Part shown: positions 60,291 to 64,000 of the stretch, one piece after another
How positions within the stretch are numbered: position 1 is the first letter of the stretch
Layout of the letters: each line of letters opens with the position of its first letter
Assembly (NCBI GenBank): GCA_946800325.1
Contig: OX326960.1
Location: 9,894,893-9,958,892 of the forward strand
Source: Luzula sylvatica
Lineage: Eukaryota > Streptophyta > Magnoliopsida > Poales > Juncaceae
Direction: 5' to 3'
DNA: 64,000 nt
Program-made: the position numbers and the translations under genes
Notes under the pieces: model-generated
The model's input: the letters and a program-made list of their open reading frames with translations, nothing else
Told to the model about the DNA's origin: nothing
The model's database searches: none

Positions 60291-60924
60291 TCACTCGACA
60301 GAGTGAGCGATACCAAGCGCAAGAGCTGCGATCTTGCCGAACTCCTGGTCCGCGTTGGACAGAGGCGGGACCAACCCATTCATCTCCTCGAAAGCCCTTG
60401 CACACATCTTCGGCGCATCGCTGGCTTTCTTCAAGAGCTCTCCTGCGGCTCCGTACAACATTCCCTTCATGTTGTCGAGTGCGTCACGCAACTGGTCTGC
60501 CGCATCCGAGTACACCTGGTCCATGTAAAAAATACGAGAATTAAGTTTAAGTATAGATTATGATGATATTAGTTTCTAAATGTAGTACCTCGAAGCAGGC
60601 GTGGAAGGATTTCTTGAGTTTAGGAGAGCCCTCGAGATTCATGAGTTCCTCGATCTTGGACTCAGCTTTGGTGGCGTGATCGAGTGCGAGAAGAGTCACG
60701 TGAGTGGCGAGTCCATGAAGATCGGTTGCGGATTTGATCTTCTTGTTAGAGGTGAGAGTGGCGGTGCAATGATCCAGTTCGATGAACGGTACGTGGTCGA
60801 TTGCGTTATTGCATGCCTCTACGAGGTTTAGTTGTTTCTGGCATGTTTGGTTGACGTCTGAGTTGACGTGGATGGAGACGACGAGGAGAAGAAGGGTGAA
60901 GTAGAGCGAGAAAACGTTCTTCAT
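60291..60924 (-). CDS. PMEI/invertase-inhibitor domain protein
   Basis: Two exons (60924-60589, 60515-60291) join to 186 residues. A signal peptide (VFSLYFTLLLLVVSIHVNS) is followed by the four-helix PMEI fold: the first Cys pair CQKQLNLVEAC (eight residues apart), a Cys in DHCTATL, one in FHACFEV and one in KMCARAF, and an Ala-rich C-terminus (KIAALALGIAHSVE). The family inhibits pectin methylesterases in the wall or invertases in wall or vacuole (known); sequence alone does not tell which. The lone intron after the fourth Cys is short (73 bp). A GA-rich 5' UTR is seen at 60930-60960. Confidence 0.88.
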
Positions 60925-61231
60925 GGTTTATTTCTAGAGAGAGAGAGAGAGGAGGAGAGGTTGAGACTTGAGATCAAAGGTGTAATGTTGTGAAGGGGAA
61001 AATGGGGAATCATTGAGGGTGCATTTGTAGGGTGAGTTTGGTGTCTATTTTTAGTTTTTGTTTTAGCATATTTTTGGTCTCATTTTCTAAGAATTTAGTG
61101 GAATAATAAATAATAATATTAAGAAGTGATCAACAATATTATACTATCCAATTTCGATAGTTTAGTCAGATATTCTAAATATAGGAGGAATTAAATTACA
61201 AAATGAATGGAACTAGCATACTGTTCTAAAT

Positions 61232-63081
61232 TTAATGTAGAATTTCAATTTTATCTTCCACTTGCTTCTCCTGGTTTCTCTCAGGTAGTTTTACCAAACT
61301 AATGGAGGTCTCCCTTTTCTTTCCCCACAGCAGAAGATACAAACCTGTTATCAGAAATACAGCTCCTAATACACTACATTTGAAAAAAGAAAAATATTAA
61401 TGAATAAAATGTTAATTAATTAATTCATGGAAGGGGAATTTACATATGTTAATGAAAAATCTAAAAGTATCATATTTAAAATAAGATATTTTAGATTCTA
61501 AAAGGGGAAAAATATGATATTTTTATTTTTGGAGGGCTAAATATAATATTTTAGACTTTTATGAAAGGACAAATATGATATTTCTATTTCTGGAATGGTA
61601 ATATGATGCTTTGAATTTTTAAAAGGGTAAATATGTAAACCCTCCATAAAATAATTTGATAAGATTATCTGTAATATACTTTTTGAATAAAATACTCGGC
61701 CAAAATACCTTTTTTTTGAGGTAGGCCAAAATATTTATGCAAAGTAGTATTCTTTTATATAAACTTATGCAAAGTAGTTACGAATTCTCCATTTAAATTC
61801 AACATATACCTCCAATAAAAAAAAAAAATTTAAATTATACCTTCCAAAGTAAAAAGGTTCATGGAGGACAGAGAAATCTATGAATGCAACAAGGACTTGA
61901 ATTAGAGGGATAAATGCAGCAGTAAAAACTGGGCCCTTCTTCTCCACCGACCATGTCAACAACAAAAACCCTATTCCTGATACAGCTATGCCCTATCAAA
62001 CAAACCACAAATTGATGTTAAATCAAAATTAGTGTGATATATATTTTGAGATGTGTAGGGTTTGACATGAAAATGGCCACTCACACAATAAATAACTGCA
62101 ATGATTTGAATTTCTCCTTTAGGAATCCACAAAGAAGTGTCCCTCTCAATGGCCATGCCCAATCCAGCTATTTGAAGAAAGCTAAAGAATAACATCAACG
62201 CCGTGTTCGAGTACACGACAGGATATTTCTTCGTAATCTTGGCTTGTAAAAGTAACCACAAGGAGAATGAAATTGCATTCGCGAACAGTGCGATCGATCC
62301 CAACATCCATTTCCTCGACCCGTTTGGCTCGTCCCGTTGATTCGTTTGGGAAGTTTTGTGGGTCAATTGCACCCCTTTGTAAAGAGTGAGGATCATTGCT
62401 CCAATTAAGGACAATGCAGTCCCAAATAGTTTTGCTAACCCTGCCTTGTTCTTTATGTTTATGGTTTCTATCCTAAATGAATTAAACAATTTATTTAGGC
62501 AATGATAATTATTGATTAAGATTAATTGATTCGATTTAGGAATTGAGAGAGTTACCTAACTAAAAGAGCAACCAAGAAGGTTATAACCGGAGATAAATTG
62601 GAGAAAGTAGCCGCAAAAGTAGCCGTTGTGTATTTCATCCCTTGGTAGAATGTATATTGCGGCAGTGATCCTCTGTAAGATGATTACGAGTACTTATTAA
62701 TTTCGAGGATTTGAAGAAATTGTACGATTAAATTCTATGGAGATATATAATTTACCCGAGAACAGCGCTGAGGAAGAGGTAGCCACATATCTCAGCCGTC
62801 AATTTCGGTCTCGTATTTCTAAACACGCACATTAAATCATCAATGTGGTTTATATATATATATATATGACAAAATACATTTATGTTTTTTGGTTACCTTT
62901 CTTTGAAATAGGCGATAGGGGCGAGAAAAATCGTGGCGATGAATTGTCTTAACGTGATTATGACAATCATGTTCATGCCCTCATCCAACACCTTCTTTAT
63001 AAGACCCGTCATCAAGGCGAAAATCATGTCGAATAAGACCATGGCGAAAATTGGCTTCCAATCTTCTCCACTCCATCTCAT
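61232..63081 (-). CDS. WAT1-related (nodulin MtN21/EamA) transporter
   Basis: Six exons (63081-62897, 62818-62756, 62672-62556, 62472-62085, 61992-61841, 61373-61232) join to 348 residues. Ten membrane segments in two EamA halves are visible, with the family phrases PIFAMVLFDMIFALMTGLIK, TLRQFIATIFLAPIAYFKER, LPQYTFYQGMKYTTATFAAT, VYSNTALMLFFSFLQIAGLG, and GPVFTAAFIPLIQVLVAFID. These proteins (UMAMIT/WAT1) are plasma-membrane or tonoplast facilitators of amino acids, auxin or other metabolites (known); the substrate here is not predictable. A MITE-like sequence sits in intron 5. Confidence 0.93.
61433..61645. mobile_element. MITE-like sequence in WAT1-related intron 5
   Basis: Ends GGGGAATTTACATATGTTAA and complement GGAGGGTTTACATATTTACC, with internal AAATATGATATTTTTATTTT units like the 55.9 kb element. 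No target duplication is visible, so ends are tentative. Confidence 0.55.
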
Positions 63082-63345
63082 TTTTTAAATTACCCTTTAA
63101 TTATGTGGTGTATGAAGAGCATTTGTGAATTTATAGGATTGTAGTGCACTTTAATTGACAGTGACTTAAGATCAATTACTCCATTTGCAAATAGTGTGCG
63201 ATTATATTTGTTGTCCACTACCAAATACATATAATGTGCCTCTCAGCACTTTATAACAAAGTTACAAAAATTAGACACAGGTTCATGGATATATATCTTC
63301 TTTTTGTAAATAATGATTAATCATGGTAGTTAATTAATTAATAAG
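63082..63345. promoter_or_regulatory. Upstream region of the WAT1-related gene
   Basis: AT-rich flank of the minus-strand gene. No individual element is recognised. Confidence 0.3.
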
Positions 63346-63358
63346 TTCACTTTAGTTG

Positions 63359-63488
63359 GTTGAGTGTGAAGCACACAAAAAATTATATGTTGTGAGAGAT
63401 TGTGAGTTAGATTTTTATTGGCATCAAAAAATTAGGTATCAGTAACGAAAACAATCGCTTGTGGGATATCATTAAAAAAAAAAAAAAA
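63359..63488 (+). mobile_element. SINE, decayed relative of the 42.5 kb copy
   Basis: Body shares GTTGTGAGAGATTGTGAGTT and ATTGGCATCA with the SINE at 42528 (there GTTGTGAGAGGTTGTGGGTT and ATTGGCACCA) and ends in poly(A). Flanks TTCACTTTAGTTG at 63346-63358 and 63489-63501. The A- and B-boxes are degenerate. Confidence 0.82.
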
Positions 63489-63501
63489 TTCACTTTAGTT
63501 G

Positions 63502-64000
63502 TACTCAAAATTGAGTGGGTTAGCTTTACTATATTAATCACAATATATATGCTCAATTAGAATTGCTTTTATATCTGTTAGCTCGTAGATGGGGCAACAA
63601 TGTTTGGGATACGGAAAGAACGAACGTTGCGTATCGAAAATACAAATTGTCGACCAAGTAATTCACGAATAATTCACGACGCAGAGGCGTATTCTATGAG
63701 ACGACAAATTACTAATTAATTAGATTTGTCAAAATCTTTTGACAGATATTTGTGAGACATATATTCTTATAATTGCTGGTATAAAAATTTTCGAAAAGAA
63801 ATAATATTAGCTCGAAGAGAAACTCATTGACCCAATTTTGATTTGGAGGGTATATATTTGGTACTGTTCATGTTACAAAGCTTGCATGTACTCCACTATT
63901 TTTTGGGTATCCAATTCTCTCAAATATCACCGGCCAAAAAATAAAAAAAATTCTCTCAAATATATACCCATTCCAAATTCCAAATAAGTGAAAGAATGGC
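63502..64000. other. Right-edge sequence, no gene seen
   Basis: AT-rich with short unique phrases; no feature can be supported. Confidence 0.3.

Overview
This is nuclear DNA of a flowering plant, most likely a eudicot. It is AT-rich, its genes carry many short introns with GT-AG borders, and their products match angiosperm-specific families (PUB4-type U-box/ARM protein, FZL, PLA1-I lipase, WAT1-related transporter). I rebuilt eight genes exon by exon; seven have reading frames that close, and the polygalacturonase-like gene lacks only a certain first exon. They are: the spliceosomal protein CWC15 (minus, 0.6-1.8 kb), a PUB4-like E3 ligase (plus, 7.6-11.7 kb), a GH28 polygalacturonase-like gene (minus, 14.3-16.3 kb), an unrecognised coiled-coil protein (minus, 18.4-19.1 kb), a plastid phospholipase A1 (minus, 26.7-29.6 kb), the FZL thylakoid dynamin-like GTPase (plus, 50.6-54.1 kb), a DUF819 membrane protein (plus, 58.1-59.8 kb), a PMEI/invertase-inhibitor protein (minus, 60.3-60.9 kb) and a WAT1-related transporter (minus, 61.2-63.1 kb).

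The genes look functionally unrelated. The unusual part is what lies between and inside them. At 1.6-7.4 kb a large imperfect palindrome carries three copies of the 5' part of CWC15, one intact and two truncated; its right end supplies the immediate upstream region of the PUB4-like gene. At 32.3-36.3 kb lies a second, broken copy of the FZL upstream region plus a scrap of FZL exon 1. That copy has since gained a nine-unit 98-bp array, a Mutator-like (MULE) element and a Helitron nested inside the MULE. At 37.3-42.1 kb a probable Helitron with an exact A/T insertion site carries fragments of a succinyl-CoA ligase beta gene and of an unrecognised gene.

At least nine non-autonomous inverted-repeat elements have perfect 9- or 10-bp target duplications (6.5, 6.8, 11.1, 30.4, 33.6, 37.7, 43.4, 54.4, 55.9 and 56.8 kb), which points to MULE-type transposition. 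One of them ends 35 bp before the DUF819 start codon, one is an intron of the PUB4-like gene, and a relative without a clean target duplication supplies the 5' splice site of a polygalacturonase intron. There is also one hAT-like element, two tRNA-derived SINEs with target duplications, a LINE remnant, and at 48.0-48.5 kb an array of 18 short palindromes arranged as nine doublets that I cannot assign to a known feature.

No rRNA gene, genuine tRNA gene, CRISPR array or prokaryotic feature is present. Element classes are inferred from termini and target duplications only; no database was searched.
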